Source of the DNA: CALJUZ01 sp003387805
GTDB taxonomy: Bacteria > Bacillota > Limnochordia > Limnochordales > ZCTH02-B6
Assembly (NCBI GenBank): GCA_937975235.1
Contig: CALJUZ010000049.1
Location: 1-38,859, forward strand
Direction: 5' to 3'
DNA length: 38,859 nt
Shown here: one piece after another, positions 10,457 to 17,574 of the stretch
Layout of the letters: the number at the start of each line of letters is the position of its first letter
How positions within the stretch are numbered: the first letter of the stretch is position 1
Position numbers and translations under genes: made by a program
The notes under the pieces: generated by a model
Database searches by the model: none
Told to the model about the DNA's origin: nothing
Seen by the model: only the letters and a program-made list of their open reading frames with translations

Positions 10457-11275
10457 TTACAGCCGGGCCACGATGCCCTTGACCAGCCCGCCGAAATCGC
10501 CCGCGGCCCGGGCCGTCACCTTGATGACGTCTTCGTGGGTCAACGGCTCGGGCAAGATCCCCGCGGCCATGTTGCTGATGCAGGAGATGCCCAGCACCCG
10601 CACGCCCATGTGCCGGGCGGCGATGACCTCGGGCACGGTGGACATGCCCACCGCGTCCGCGCCCAGCGTGCGCCACGCCCGAATCTCCGCGGGCGTCTCG
10701 AACACCGGGCCGGAGAGGCCCATGTACACGCCCTGCCGCAGCGTCAGACCCCGCTCCCGGGCCACTTCTTCCGCCAGGGCCCGCAGCTCCTTGTCGTAGG
10801 CCTCGGTCATGTCCGGGAAGCGGACGCCGAACTCTTCTTCGTTGGGCCCGATGAGGGGGTTGGTGCCGAACATGTTGATATGGTCCACGATGAGCATCAA
10901 GTCGCCGGGGTTGAACGACTCGTTGACGCCGCCCGCGGCGTTGGTGACGATGAGGATCCGCACGCCCAGGCGGGCCATGACCCGCACCGGGCGCACCACC
11001 TGCTCCATCGCGTAGCCTTCGTAAAAATGGAAGCGCCCTTGCATGGCGTAGACGGGCGTGCCGGCCAGCCTGCCCACCACCAGCCGGCCTTTGTGGCCGG
11101 GCACCGTCGAGGCGGGAAAGTGCGGAATGGACGGGTACGGGATGGCCGTCGCGTCCTCCATCTCATCGGCCAGCCCGCCCAGGCCCGACCCGAGAATCAG
11201 CCCCACCTCCGGACGCAGCTCCGTCCGGCCGGCCACGTACTCGGCCGCTTCCCGCACGCGCAGCAGCTCACTCAT
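10457..11275 (-). CDS. punA: Purine nucleoside phosphorylase (trimeric, PunA/PNP-I family)
   Basis: 272-residue cytoplasmic enzyme that phosphorolyses inosine/guanosine-type purine nucleosides to base and ribose-1-phosphate. Family motifs are visible: GLILGSGLGGLADEM (phosphate site), PGHKGRLVVG, GRFHFYEGY, TNAAGGVN, and the purine-site region VGMSTVPEVIAARHMGVRVLGISCISNMAAG. Length is typical of the homotrimeric class. Its start overlaps the rnhA stop by 8 nt, indicating coupled translation in a three-gene minus-strand operon, and a terminator follows the stop. Confidence 0.94.
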   Translation of the reverse strand: MSELLRVREAAEYVAGRTELRPEVGLILGSGLGGLADEMEDATAIPYPSIPHFPASTVPGHKGRLVVGRLAGTPVYAMQGRFHFYEGYAMEQVVRPVRVMARLGVRILIVTNAAGGVNESFNPGDLMLIVDHINMFGTNPLIGPNEEEFGVRFPDMTEAYDKELRALAEEVARERGLTLRQGVYMGLSGPVFETPAEIRAWRTLGADAVGMSTVPEVIAARHMGVRVLGISCISNMAAGILPEPLTHEDVIKVTARAAGDFGGLVKGIVARL

Positions 11276-11762
11276 GTTGCTCCACTCCTTTGCCGGGATG
11301 TTCCGACGCGCCGGGCGCCTTGGGGATGGCGGCCCGGGCCAGCGCGTCGGCGCGGTTGTTCCATTCGTCGTCCGCGTGGCCCGTCACCTTCACCCACTCC
11401 ACCTGGTGGGCCTCCATCGCGCGCAGCAGTTCCTGCCACAGATCCTGGTTCGCAACGGGCTGTTTCGCGGCCGTCCGCCAGCCGTTGGCCTGCCAGCGGC
11501 GGACCCAGCTTTGGCGAAAGGCGTTGACGAGGTACGCGCTGTCGCTGTGCAGGCGGACGCGCGCCGGCCGTTTCAGGGCCTTCAGCCCTTCGATGGCCGC
11601 GCGCAGCTCCATGCGCTGGTTGGTGGTGACCGGCTCCCCGCCGCTCAGCTCGCGCTGGTGGCCTTTATACAGAAGAATGGCCGCCCAGCCGCCGGGGCCG
11701 GGATTGCCGGAACACGCGCCGTCGGTGTAGATGTCGACTTGGGGAAGCGAATCAGCATTCAC
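11268..11762 (-). CDS. rnhA: Ribonuclease HI
   Basis: 164-residue enzyme that cuts RNA in RNA-DNA hybrids. The DEDD active site is visible: Asp in YTDGACSGNPGPGG, Glu in RMELRA, Asp in HSDSAYL, and Asp in NNRADALA preceded by the flexible His of VTGHADDEW. The basic handle (SWVRRWQANGW) is present. A 20-residue tail follows the catalytic domain. The start codon is GTG, weakly preceded by purines. It lies 32 nt after the small membrane-protein gene and overlaps punA. Confidence 0.95.
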   Translation of the reverse strand: MNADSLPQVDIYTDGACSGNPGPGGWAAILLYKGHQRELSGGEPVTTNQRMELRAAIEGLKALKRPARVRLHSDSAYLVNAFRQSWVRRWQANGWRTAAKQPVANQDLWQELLRAMEAHQVEWVKVTGHADDEWNNRADALARAAIPKAPGASEHPGKGVEQHE

Positions 11763-11794
11763 GAATCCGCGTCCGGGCGGTGCATCCGTCCGCC

Positions 11795-12076
11795 TTATCC
11801 TTGCACAATGGCCATGACCAGCCGCTCGACGAAGTCGGGCGCGGTGTTGGTAATCAGCGTCAGACCGGCGAGAAACATGATGACGAACGCGAAGTTGGCG
11901 TACGGGCGCAACCGCGGCGGGATTTCAAACGGCGGCAGACGGCGGCCGCCCAGAAGCAGGCCCACCAGGCCCGTGGTAAACGCGCCGCCTCCGATAAGAA
12001 CCAGCACCAGCTCGCCCCAGACGCCGGGGAACACGGCCGAGAAGCTTTCCGCGATGGCCTCGAACACTGACTTCAC
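11795..12076 (-). CDS. Small two-helix membrane protein, function unknown
   Basis: 93-residue protein starting with GTG after ACGGAG. Two hydrophobic stretches (ELVLVLIGGGAFTTGLVGLLLG around residues 22-43, and FAFVIMFLAGLTLI around residues 67-80) are separated by a Pro/Arg-rich loop (RRLPPFEIPPRLRP), suggesting a hairpin topology. I do not recognise the family. It is the first gene of the minus-strand unit with rnhA and punA. On the minus strand TGGACA/TATAAG with a 16-nt spacer stands so close to the start that the mRNA would be nearly leaderless if that promoter is used. Confidence 0.65.
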   Translation of the reverse strand: MKSVFEAIAESFSAVFPGVWGELVLVLIGGGAFTTGLVGLLLGGRRLPPFEIPPRLRPYANFAFVIMFLAGLTLITNTAPDFVERLVMAIVQG

Positions 12077-12171
12077 GCTCCGTTTGCTTATATCGTAGGC
12101 TCAGAAGCTGTCCATGCCGTTCTCTATTTTATGGTACGATATGGCTCGGGACAATCCTGCAAAAGCCCAAG

Positions 12172-12198
12172 ATCACCGACGCCGACGCCGTCGGTGAT
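12172..12198 (+). promoter_or_regulatory. Strong inverted repeat in the leader of the TauE-like gene
   Basis: ATCACCGACG and its exact complement flank a 7-nt loop, 48 nt before the tauE-like ATG. No T-run follows on the plus strand, so it is not a simple terminator. It could be an operator or part of a structured mRNA leader. I could not match the surrounding 100 nt to a riboswitch class I know. Confidence 0.45.
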
Positions 12199-12245
12199 TC
12201 CCGCGTCCTGCCCGGACACGGCGAGGCGGAAAGGAACGTGTACGA

Positions 12246-12602
12246 ATGCAGCCTATCCTTCTTGTTCTCCTCGGGCTCGTCAGCGGCACCCTCAGCGGCC
12301 TGCTGGGCATCGGCGGCGGCATCGTCATCGTGCCGGCGCTGAATCAGATCTTCAAGGTGCCGATGAACGTCGCGGTGGGCACGTCGTTGCTCATCATCAT
12401 TCCCGCCGCGATCTCCGGCAGCATCGCCCACTACACGAAAGGCAACCTGCAGCTGGGACTGGCCGTGTTCGTCATGGTCGGCGCGGTGGCCGGCGCCGCC
12501 ATAGGCGCCCGCATCGCCTCGGCCGTGCCCGAGCTGTGGCTGAAGCGGGCCTTCGCGCTGCTGCTGGTGTACGTCGCGTTCAACATGTTCTTCGACCGGT
12601 AG
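12246..12602 (+). CDS. Half-size TauE/SafE family permease
   Basis: 118-residue integral membrane protein with the TauE/SafE (DUF81) signature GLVSGTLSGLLGIGGGIVIVPAL at the N-terminus and the conserved VGTSLLIIIPAA stretch. Full-length members are about 250 residues with two inverted halves; this one has a single half with three or four helices and would have to act as a dimer. Members export sulfite, sulfoacetate or other organosulfur anions, but the substrate here is unknown. No second half is encoded nearby. The ATG is preceded by GGAAAGGAA. Confidence 0.85.
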   Translation: MQPILLVLLGLVSGTLSGLLGIGGGIVIVPALNQIFKVPMNVAVGTSLLIIIPAAISGSIAHYTKGNLQLGLAVFVMVGAVAGAAIGARIASAVPELWLKRAFALLLVYVAFNMFFDR

Positions 12603-12650
12603 CGGCCGCCGCGGCCGGCGGCGCCCGCTCCGCTCCCCGGCGCCGCCGCG

Positions 12651-13691
12651 TCAGCGCGACGCCGCCGCCTCGGCCACCCGCCGCCGCCACGCGGCCGTCC
12701 AGCCGTCGTCCAGGTGAATCTGGTCCAGCGCGGCCTCGGCCTGGGCGGCTTGTCCCGCCCGCAGCCAGGCCTCGAGGGCCAGTTCCACCACGGGCACATA
12801 GTCTTCGCGCTGCCACGGGTTCAGCCGGGACACCGCGGCGATGATGGCCGGCGCCAGGGCCGCCACTTCGCCCCAGGCGCCCGCATCGGCCTGCAGCCCC
12901 GCCAGGCGGCCCAAATTGTCCAGATCGTCGGGCCGCCGCTGAAAGACCCGCCGGCTCAGCGCCAGCGCCTCGTCTTTGGCGCCGGCCTCCAGCGCGATGG
13001 CGGCCGCCTCCGCTTCCAGCCGCGGGTCGTCCGCGTGGGTCGCGGCCCACGTCAGCGCGCTCATCGCGGCGTCGTGGTCGTGGGACGCCAGGCCCCGGGC
13101 GTAAGCCAGCGCCACGTCGGCCAGCGCCTGGCCCGGCCAGGCGTCGGGTTTCAGCTTCAGCCCCCGCCGAAACGCCCGGAACGCGGCCGCGGGATTTTCC
13201 GTGCCCCACCGTTCGGCCAGTTCCAAGTACAAATCCCCGTGCAGCACCTCGGGGAACGTCTTGACCTCGTCGTCCCAGTCGTCCCGGGCCGCCAGCTGCG
13301 CGGCGGCCAGCCTGAGCGCCCGCTCCAGCAGCGCCTGCTGCTGCTCGCCCAGCGGACCCGCCTGCGCCAGCTCTTGGCAGGCGCTCCGCAAATGATCCAT
13401 GCCCCGCCGCCGGCCGTGGCCCAGCAAGTACTCGGCCAGCGTCAGCAAAATGCCGGCCCGGCTGGCGGGCAGCCGCTCGGCCAGGCGCAGCATGAACAGC
13501 TCGAAGCCGCCGTGCCATTTCTGCTTCTGACAAAACCGCGCCAGCCGCATCAGCGCCTCGGTGTCGCGGCCGTACTGCCGGATAATTTCCCGGCAATAGT
13601 CGGCGAACTCGTCCCGCCGGCCCGACTGGGCCAACTCCCGCATCTGGCGCATGACGGCCGCCAGCGGATCTCCGTGAGTCCCGTACGCCAT
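12651..13691 (-). CDS. TPR-like helical repeat protein
   Basis: 346-residue soluble protein rich in Ala, Leu and Arg, with repeated ~34-residue helix-turn-helix units of TPR character: DTEALMRLARFCQKQKWHGGFELFMLRLAERLP, then AAAFRAFRRGLKLKPDAW, then EALALSRRVFQRRPDDLDNLGRLAGLQADAGAW. No signal peptide or catalytic motif. It starts 4 nt after the ECF S-component stop, so the two are co-transcribed. Specific role unknown; TPR proteins usually mediate protein contacts. Confidence 0.75.
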   Translation of the reverse strand: MAYGTHGDPLAAVMRQMRELAQSGRRDEFADYCREIIRQYGRDTEALMRLARFCQKQKWHGGFELFMLRLAERLPASRAGILLTLAEYLLGHGRRRGMDHLRSACQELAQAGPLGEQQQALLERALRLAAAQLAARDDWDDEVKTFPEVLHGDLYLELAERWGTENPAAAFRAFRRGLKLKPDAWPGQALADVALAYARGLASHDHDAAMSALTWAATHADDPRLEAEAAAIALEAGAKDEALALSRRVFQRRPDDLDNLGRLAGLQADAGAWGEVAALAPAIIAAVSRLNPWQREDYVPVVELALEAWLRAGQAAQAEAALDQIHLDDGWTAAWRRRVAEAAASR

Positions 13692-13695
13692 GTGG

Positions 13696-14256
13696 TCACA
13701 CCCTTTCCTTTTGGCCCGCCCCGCCGTTCCGGAGCGATGCCGGGCGGCGCAGCACGCCCACGTTGGCCCGCCAGAGGGCCATCAGCACGCTGAACGCGAT
13801 GAGCGCGTCCGCGGCGTGGTGCAGCGCCGTCAGCCCCGTCACCGCCAGCGCCGCCTCCTTCTGCCGCAGCAGCAGCCACACCGCCAGCCCTTCCAGACCG
13901 GCGTGCACCGGCAGCACCGCCGCCAGCACCCAGCCGGGCCGCATGCCCGCCCGGTACAGCACGGCGCCGACGAAGGCGAACACGATGTGGCTGGCGGCCC
14001 GGCCGGCGATGACCGGACCCAGGGTCATCAAGAAGCCGAGGGTGGAGCCGATGCCCACCAGCGCGGCCACCGCCGGGCTGATGAACATGCCCAGCATGGA
14101 CGGAACGTGGGAAGCGAGCGTCGCGGACAAGCCGAGAGGCGGGACGTAGACTTGCAGCCAGCCTTGAAAGACCAGCGGAATGACCAGGGCCAGCGCGGTC
14201 AGCAGCGCGCCTGCGGCCAACTCGCGCGGCGACATCCGGGAACCGTTTGCTCGCAT
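13696..14256 (-). CDS. ECF-type transporter substrate-binding (S) component
   Basis: 186-residue membrane protein with about five to six helices. The start (SPRELAAGALLTALALVIPLVF) and the following SATLASHVPSMLGMFISPAVAALVGIGSTLGFLMTLGPVIAGRAASHIVF fit vitamin/precursor S components of energy-coupling-factor importers. Such proteins bind a vitamin and use a shared EcfA/EcfA'/EcfT module encoded elsewhere; that module is not in this window. Substrate unknown; niacin-type and other vitamin S components look similar at this level. The ATG follows GGGGAGG, and that element is embedded in inverted repeats of the leader. Confidence 0.8.
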   Translation of the reverse strand: MRANGSRMSPRELAAGALLTALALVIPLVFQGWLQVYVPPLGLSATLASHVPSMLGMFISPAVAALVGIGSTLGFLMTLGPVIAGRAASHIVFAFVGAVLYRAGMRPGWVLAAVLPVHAGLEGLAVWLLLRQKEAALAVTGLTALHHAADALIAFSVLMALWRANVGVLRRPASLRNGGAGQKERV

Positions 14257-14347
14257 GGGTCCGTGCCTCCCCGTGAGACTACCCCCTCACCGACCGGGGA
14301 ACCGCCTTGCAGCACGGGTCCACAGCCGCCGAGCAGGCACTTGCACA
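14257..14347 (-). ncRNA. Candidate structured cis-regulatory leader of the ECF S-component gene
   Basis: The ~90-nt predicted leader contains GTGCCT/AGGCAC (14340-14335 with 14268-14263) closing a domain, and inside it TCCCC/GGGGA (14300-14296 with 14272-14268) plus GTGAG/CTCAC (14290-14286 with 14277-14273). CCCGTG (14318-14313) can instead pair with CACGGG (14275-14270), which is mutually exclusive with the inner hairpin. The strands nearest the start codon include the Shine-Dalgarno GGGGAGG. The layout resembles a translation-controlling riboswitch. I cannot assign a class. Confidence 0.45.
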
Positions 14348-14353
14348 AAAACA

Positions 14354-14382
14354 ATTTTATCCCGTGCGCGGCGGCGTGTAAA
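14354..14382 (-). promoter_or_regulatory. Sigma-A type promoter of the ECF S-component/TPR unit
   Basis: On the minus strand TTTACA (14382-14377) and TAAAAT (14359-14354) have a 17-nt spacer. The predicted transcript would begin near 14347, right where the structured leader begins. Confidence 0.75.
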
Positions 14383-14449
14383 CCGAAGGAGCCGCGCCGC
14401 CGGGCACGAATTGGAGCATCAAGGCCATGGCGTGCAAGGAGGGACCGAC

Positions 14450-15487
14450 ATGTGGGCCGTTCGCATTCACGAGCACGGCGGTCCGGAAGTGCTGCGCTGG
14501 GAGCGGGTCCAGCCGCCCGTCCCCCGCGCCGACGAAGTGCTGGTGCGGGTCCGGGCCGTCGCCCTGAACCACCTGGATTTGTGGAACCGCCGGGGGCTTC
14601 CCCGCCCCATGGTCCGGCTGCCGCACATTCTCGGCTCCGACATCGCCGGCCAGGTGGCGGCGGTGGGGGAACTGGTGGACCACGTCAAGCCGGGCGATGA
14701 AGTCATCCTCAATCCCGGCGTCGGCTGCGGCCGCTGCCGCGAGTGCCTGAGCGGCCGGGACAACATGTGCCGCGAGTACACCATTCTCGGCGCGGGACGG
14801 CCCGGCGGCTACGCCCAATACGTCACGGCGCCGGGCGTCAACGTGATCCCGAAGCCCAAGGGCCTGACCTTCGCCGAAGCGGCGGCTCTGCCGCTGGTGT
14901 TTCTCACCGCCTGGCACATGCTGAAAACCAGGGCCCGCCTGCAGCCCGGCGAGACGGTGCTGGTCTGGGGCGCGGGCAGCGGCGTGGGCAGCGCGGCCAT
15001 CCAGATCGCCAAGCTGCTGGGCGCCCGGGTCATCGCCGCCACCGGCGGCGAAGCCAAGGCGGCCCGGGCCCGGGAACTGGGCGCCGACCACGTCATCGAC
15101 TATAAATCGGAAAACGTGCTGGAGCGGGTCCGCGAACTGACCGGCCGCCGGGGCGTCGACGTGGTGTTCGAGCACGTAGGCCAGGCCACGTGGGAGACCA
15201 GCGTCAAGGCGCTGGCCGCCGGGGGCCGCCTGGTGACGTGCGGCAACACCACCGGCTGGGAAGCGCAGACGGACTTGCGCTACGTCTTCGCCCGCCAGCT
15301 GAACATCCTGGGCTCCTACATGGGCGGCAAGGGCGAGCTGCTGGAGCTCTTGCCCTGGGTCGAGGCGGGGCGGCTCCGTCCCGTGGTGCACGCCGTGCTG
15401 CCGCTCCAGGAAGCGGCCGAAGCCCACCGCATCCTGGAAGCGGGGCTGCAGTTCGGCAAAGTCGTCCTGGAGCCGCCGGCGGACTGA
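14450..15487 (+). CDS. Zinc-binding-type medium-chain dehydrogenase/quinone oxidoreductase
   Basis: 345-residue MDR-superfamily NAD(P)H-dependent oxidoreductase. The GroES-like N-terminal domain is followed by a Rossmann fold with VLVWGAGSGVGSAAIQIAKLLGARVIA. The structural zinc lobe has its four cysteines (GVGCGRCRECLSGRDNMC), but the catalytic zinc positions are replaced: the usual Cys is absent in NHLDLWNRRG and the GHE motif reads GSDIAG. It therefore resembles zinc-independent reductases that kept the structural lobe. The ATG at 14450 follows AAGGAGG; the open frame upstream is non-coding. Substrate unknown. Monocistronic, with a strong terminator. Confidence 0.88.
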   Translation: MWAVRIHEHGGPEVLRWERVQPPVPRADEVLVRVRAVALNHLDLWNRRGLPRPMVRLPHILGSDIAGQVAAVGELVDHVKPGDEVILNPGVGCGRCRECLSGRDNMCREYTILGAGRPGGYAQYVTAPGVNVIPKPKGLTFAEAAALPLVFLTAWHMLKTRARLQPGETVLVWGAGSGVGSAAIQIAKLLGARVIAATGGEAKAARARELGADHVIDYKSENVLERVRELTGRRGVDVVFEHVGQATWETSVKALAAGGRLVTCGNTTGWEAQTDLRYVFARQLNILGSYMGGKGELLELLPWVEAGRLRPVVHAVLPLQEAAEAHRILEAGLQFGKVVLEPPAD

Positions 15488-15550
15488 TCCGGCCAGCTTC
15501 CGTCTTGTTGTTTCCGTCCAGTCAAGCACGGCCCCGGCCGTCCGCGCCAA

Positions 15551-15580
15551 GGAAGCGCCGCCCCTTCGGGCGGCGCTTCC
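15551..15580 (+). terminator. Terminator of the MDR dehydrogenase gene
   Basis: GGAAGCGCCGCCC and its exact complement form a 13-bp stem around a CTTC loop, 63 nt after the stop. CCAAG/CTTGG can extend it outside. The T-run afterwards is poor. Confidence 0.7.
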
Positions 15581-15729
15581 GCTGTCTTGGCGCCTTGTCC
15601 GGACGGCGGACCGTCACCCGCGCCGATGTTCCTGCGGGCACCACCGCGCGCCGGACCGCCGATAAGTCCCGGATCATCAATGAATTCAACCCTCGTGTTT
15701 TATTTTTCAAACCTATTAGATGAAGGTTC

Positions 15730-15758
15730 TTGACTCCTTAGGCAAAAAGTGTTATGTT
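15730..15758 (+). promoter_or_regulatory. Strong sigma-A type promoter of a small gene
   Basis: TTGACT (15730-15735) and TATGTT (15753-15758) are 17 nt apart in a locally AT-rich stretch (about 15690-15770) that stands out from the GC-rich surroundings. Its transcript would start near 15765. Confidence 0.75.
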
Positions 15759-15844
15759 GATAGTGGAAAAGGACCCGAGCGCGCGCCGGCCGCGAGACGG
15801 AATGCAGCGGCGGCGTGGCAAAGTGCGAGGGGAGGCAACGGACG

Positions 15845-16069
15845 ATGATTTTCCAGATGATGCCGATAGCGATGGCGGTGTTGCACAATGAGCGTTTCGC
15901 GCGGGAAGTGGCGGGTTTGGCGCCGTCACGGCCGGGCGGGCCGGTGATGCCGGACGGCATGCTGCACGGGCTGCCGGCGGCCGGCTTGGCCGGCCGGCAC
16001 GACGGGCAGCTGCCCGCCGACATGGTCCGGCCCCGGCCGCGGCCGGTCTCCCCGCAATTCGGCGGCTGA
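15845..16069 (+). CDS. Small hypothetical protein, 74 aa
   Basis: Short gene with its own promoter, a good GGGGAGG nine nt before the ATG at 15845, and a perfect terminator after the stop. The product begins with a hydrophobic stretch (MIFQMMPIAMAVLHN) that is short for a membrane span. It continues Gly/Pro/Met-rich with PGGPVMPDGMLHGLPAAG and ends in a Pro/Arg tail. I recognise no family. The ~80-nt leader (15765-15844) is long enough to hold regulation. An alternative is that the whole ~360-nt transcript is a non-coding RNA with an accidental frame. Confidence 0.55.
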   Translation: MIFQMMPIAMAVLHNERFAREVAGLAPSRPGGPVMPDGMLHGLPAAGLAGRHDGQLPADMVRPRPRPVSPQFGG

Positions 16070-16093
16070 TACCCACCAGCCGACTGACGATAG

Positions 16094-16130
16094 AAGAAGG
16101 GCCGGCGCCCTGAAGGCGCCGGCCCTTCTT
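16094..16130. terminator. Bidirectional intrinsic terminator
   Basis: AAGAAGGGCCGGCGCC and its complement make a perfect 16-bp stem with loop CTGAA, followed by T residues on plus. It lies between the 74-aa gene (plus) and the FBPase gene (minus), whose stop is 81 nt away, and can serve both. Confidence 0.85.
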
Positions 16131-16210
16131 TGTGGCGGACGGCCGTCCGCCGGACTCGGTTGGCTGCGGCCGGGCGGCAGCCGGGGCAGCGGCCCCGCCG
16201 GCCGCCCGGC

Positions 16211-17350
16211 TTACCGAGCGCCGGCGGCCTGGTCCTCGCCCCGCGCCTCGAAGGGCTCTTCGGCGTCCACGAACCGGTCCTTGACACGAGCCAAAATCTT
16301 GGGCATGGCCGTGTACTCCATCTCCTCGGCCGGCAGGCGGTGCGGCTCGAAGGGCCCCATGCGGCGCATCATCTCGGCCATCTCCAGCGCGATCTGGCGC
16401 GCCTTGTCGAAGCCCGGGTCGGCGAACATGTCGCGCGGGCCCACCAGGCGGCCCCGATTGAGCTGGAAGCCCAGCGCCACCACCCGCGGCGGGCCGTCGA
16501 AGCGGCTGGTGTCGCTTTGCTCGAAGCCCACCGGCATCAGCGGCCCGCTGTGGGAGCCGCGCATCCAGCCTTCGACGAAATGCGGCTGCGTGAAGGCCTC
16601 CAGCGCCTCGCCCACCGCCGGCAGGCCGCTCTGGCAGCGCACGATGGCCACGGGGTCGTCTTTGCCCACGTACTCGCCCGCGATGTAGCTCAGGCGCTGC
16701 GTGGACGTGGCGGCCACGGGCTCCGTCTCGCCGGGGCGGTAGATGTTGCGGATGACGTAGCGGCTGGAGGAGCCGATGAACGCCAGCAGGTCGTACAGCT
16801 CCGCGGGTGTGCGGAAGCGCGCGACCTTGTTTTCATACAGGTCCAGAATCTCGAAGTCGAAGCCTTCGTGCATGTTGGGGTCGATGACCAGGCCCGGCGT
16901 GTTGAACGGGTCCGCGAACATGCGGTAAAGCGGCAGGTTCCACGCGCCCGGGCTCGTCTTGTCGCCCAGGAAGATGATGACGGGCTCGCTCTTGCGCTCC
17001 TCGAACTCCATCTCCGCCACGCCGGGGCCCAGCCCGCGCACGGTGCCGGCGAACGCGTCCTTGAGCAGGTCCTGCCCGGCGCCGTACAGCTTGAGCCGCT
17101 TGGCCACTTCCGTCGTGCGGGCGAAGACGTCCCACGCGGCGCCGTGGATCTTCTCGCTGTCCACGCCGTGCTGGTGGGTCATGATAAGCGCGATGTCGTC
17201 GCCCACCCGTCCGACGCGGTAGTCAATGATGAGCCCGGAATCCCGCAGCTCCTGCAAGCTGGCGTTGGCCGCCTCCATCATGTCGGGGTGCACCGACGAA
17301 TGACCGACGTAACCGCCCGTATCGGCTTTGATCACCGACAGAGTAATCAT
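16211..17350 (-). CDS. fbp: Fructose-1,6-bisphosphate aldolase/phosphatase (class V FBPase)
   Basis: 379-residue protein matching the bifunctional FBP aldolase/phosphatase family throughout. The N-terminus has SVIKADTGGYVGHSSVHP, the metal-site region is DDIALIMTHQHG, and other blocks are FLGDKTSPGAWNLPLYRMFADPFNTPGLVIDP and GWMRGSHSGPLMPVG. The Schiff-base Lys and its Tyr partner fall in YVGK (Tyr227, Lys230), two residues off the archaeal enzyme numbering; EYTAMPK near the C-terminus supplies another family Tyr. The enzyme condenses triose phosphates and dephosphorylates FBP to fructose-6-phosphate in gluconeogenesis. The ATG at 17350 begins the conserved N-terminus, though its ribosome site (AGGGGG) is distant. 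The gene is preceded by a glmS-type ribozyme and a long leader, an association I do not know for this enzyme. Confidence 0.95.
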   Translation of the reverse strand: MITLSVIKADTGGYVGHSSVHPDMMEAANASLQELRDSGLIIDYRVGRVGDDIALIMTHQHGVDSEKIHGAAWDVFARTTEVAKRLKLYGAGQDLLKDAFAGTVRGLGPGVAEMEFEERKSEPVIIFLGDKTSPGAWNLPLYRMFADPFNTPGLVIDPNMHEGFDFEILDLYENKVARFRTPAELYDLLAFIGSSSRYVIRNIYRPGETEPVAATSTQRLSYIAGEYVGKDDPVAIVRCQSGLPAVGEALEAFTQPHFVEGWMRGSHSGPLMPVGFEQSDTSRFDGPPRVVALGFQLNRGRLVGPRDMFADPGFDKARQIALEMAEMMRRMGPFEPHRLPAEEMEYTAMPKILARVKDRFVDAEEPFEARGEDQAAGAR

Positions 17351-17574
17351 TTGTTAAAAGGAACCCCCTGTGGAAGTCGTTCTCAGCGACCGGCTCCGCA
17401 TAGGCCGGTCATGTCCCCCGCGCGTGCGCGGTCTCGCTGCGACACCGGCGCCGCCCGCGCCCCGCGGGCCGCCGCGCCGGACGCGCGCTCCCCCTCACGG
17501 CTGAAAATGGGCGCGCGAAAACTGGGCTGTCCGCATCGCCCCGACAAACGGGCGCGAACAACCTGCAACCACTA

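Noticed and set aside
12603..12650. Terminator between the TauE-like and TPR genes
   Set aside because: GGCGGCGCC/GGCGCCGCC can pair, but no T-run follows on either strand; in such GC-rich DNA the dyad is weak evidence.
17383..17568. Possible remnant of glmS between ribozyme and fbp
   Set aside because: None of the minus-strand frames shows the GlmS N-terminus or any recognisable GlmS block; the 61-codon frame is Arg/Ala-rich background.
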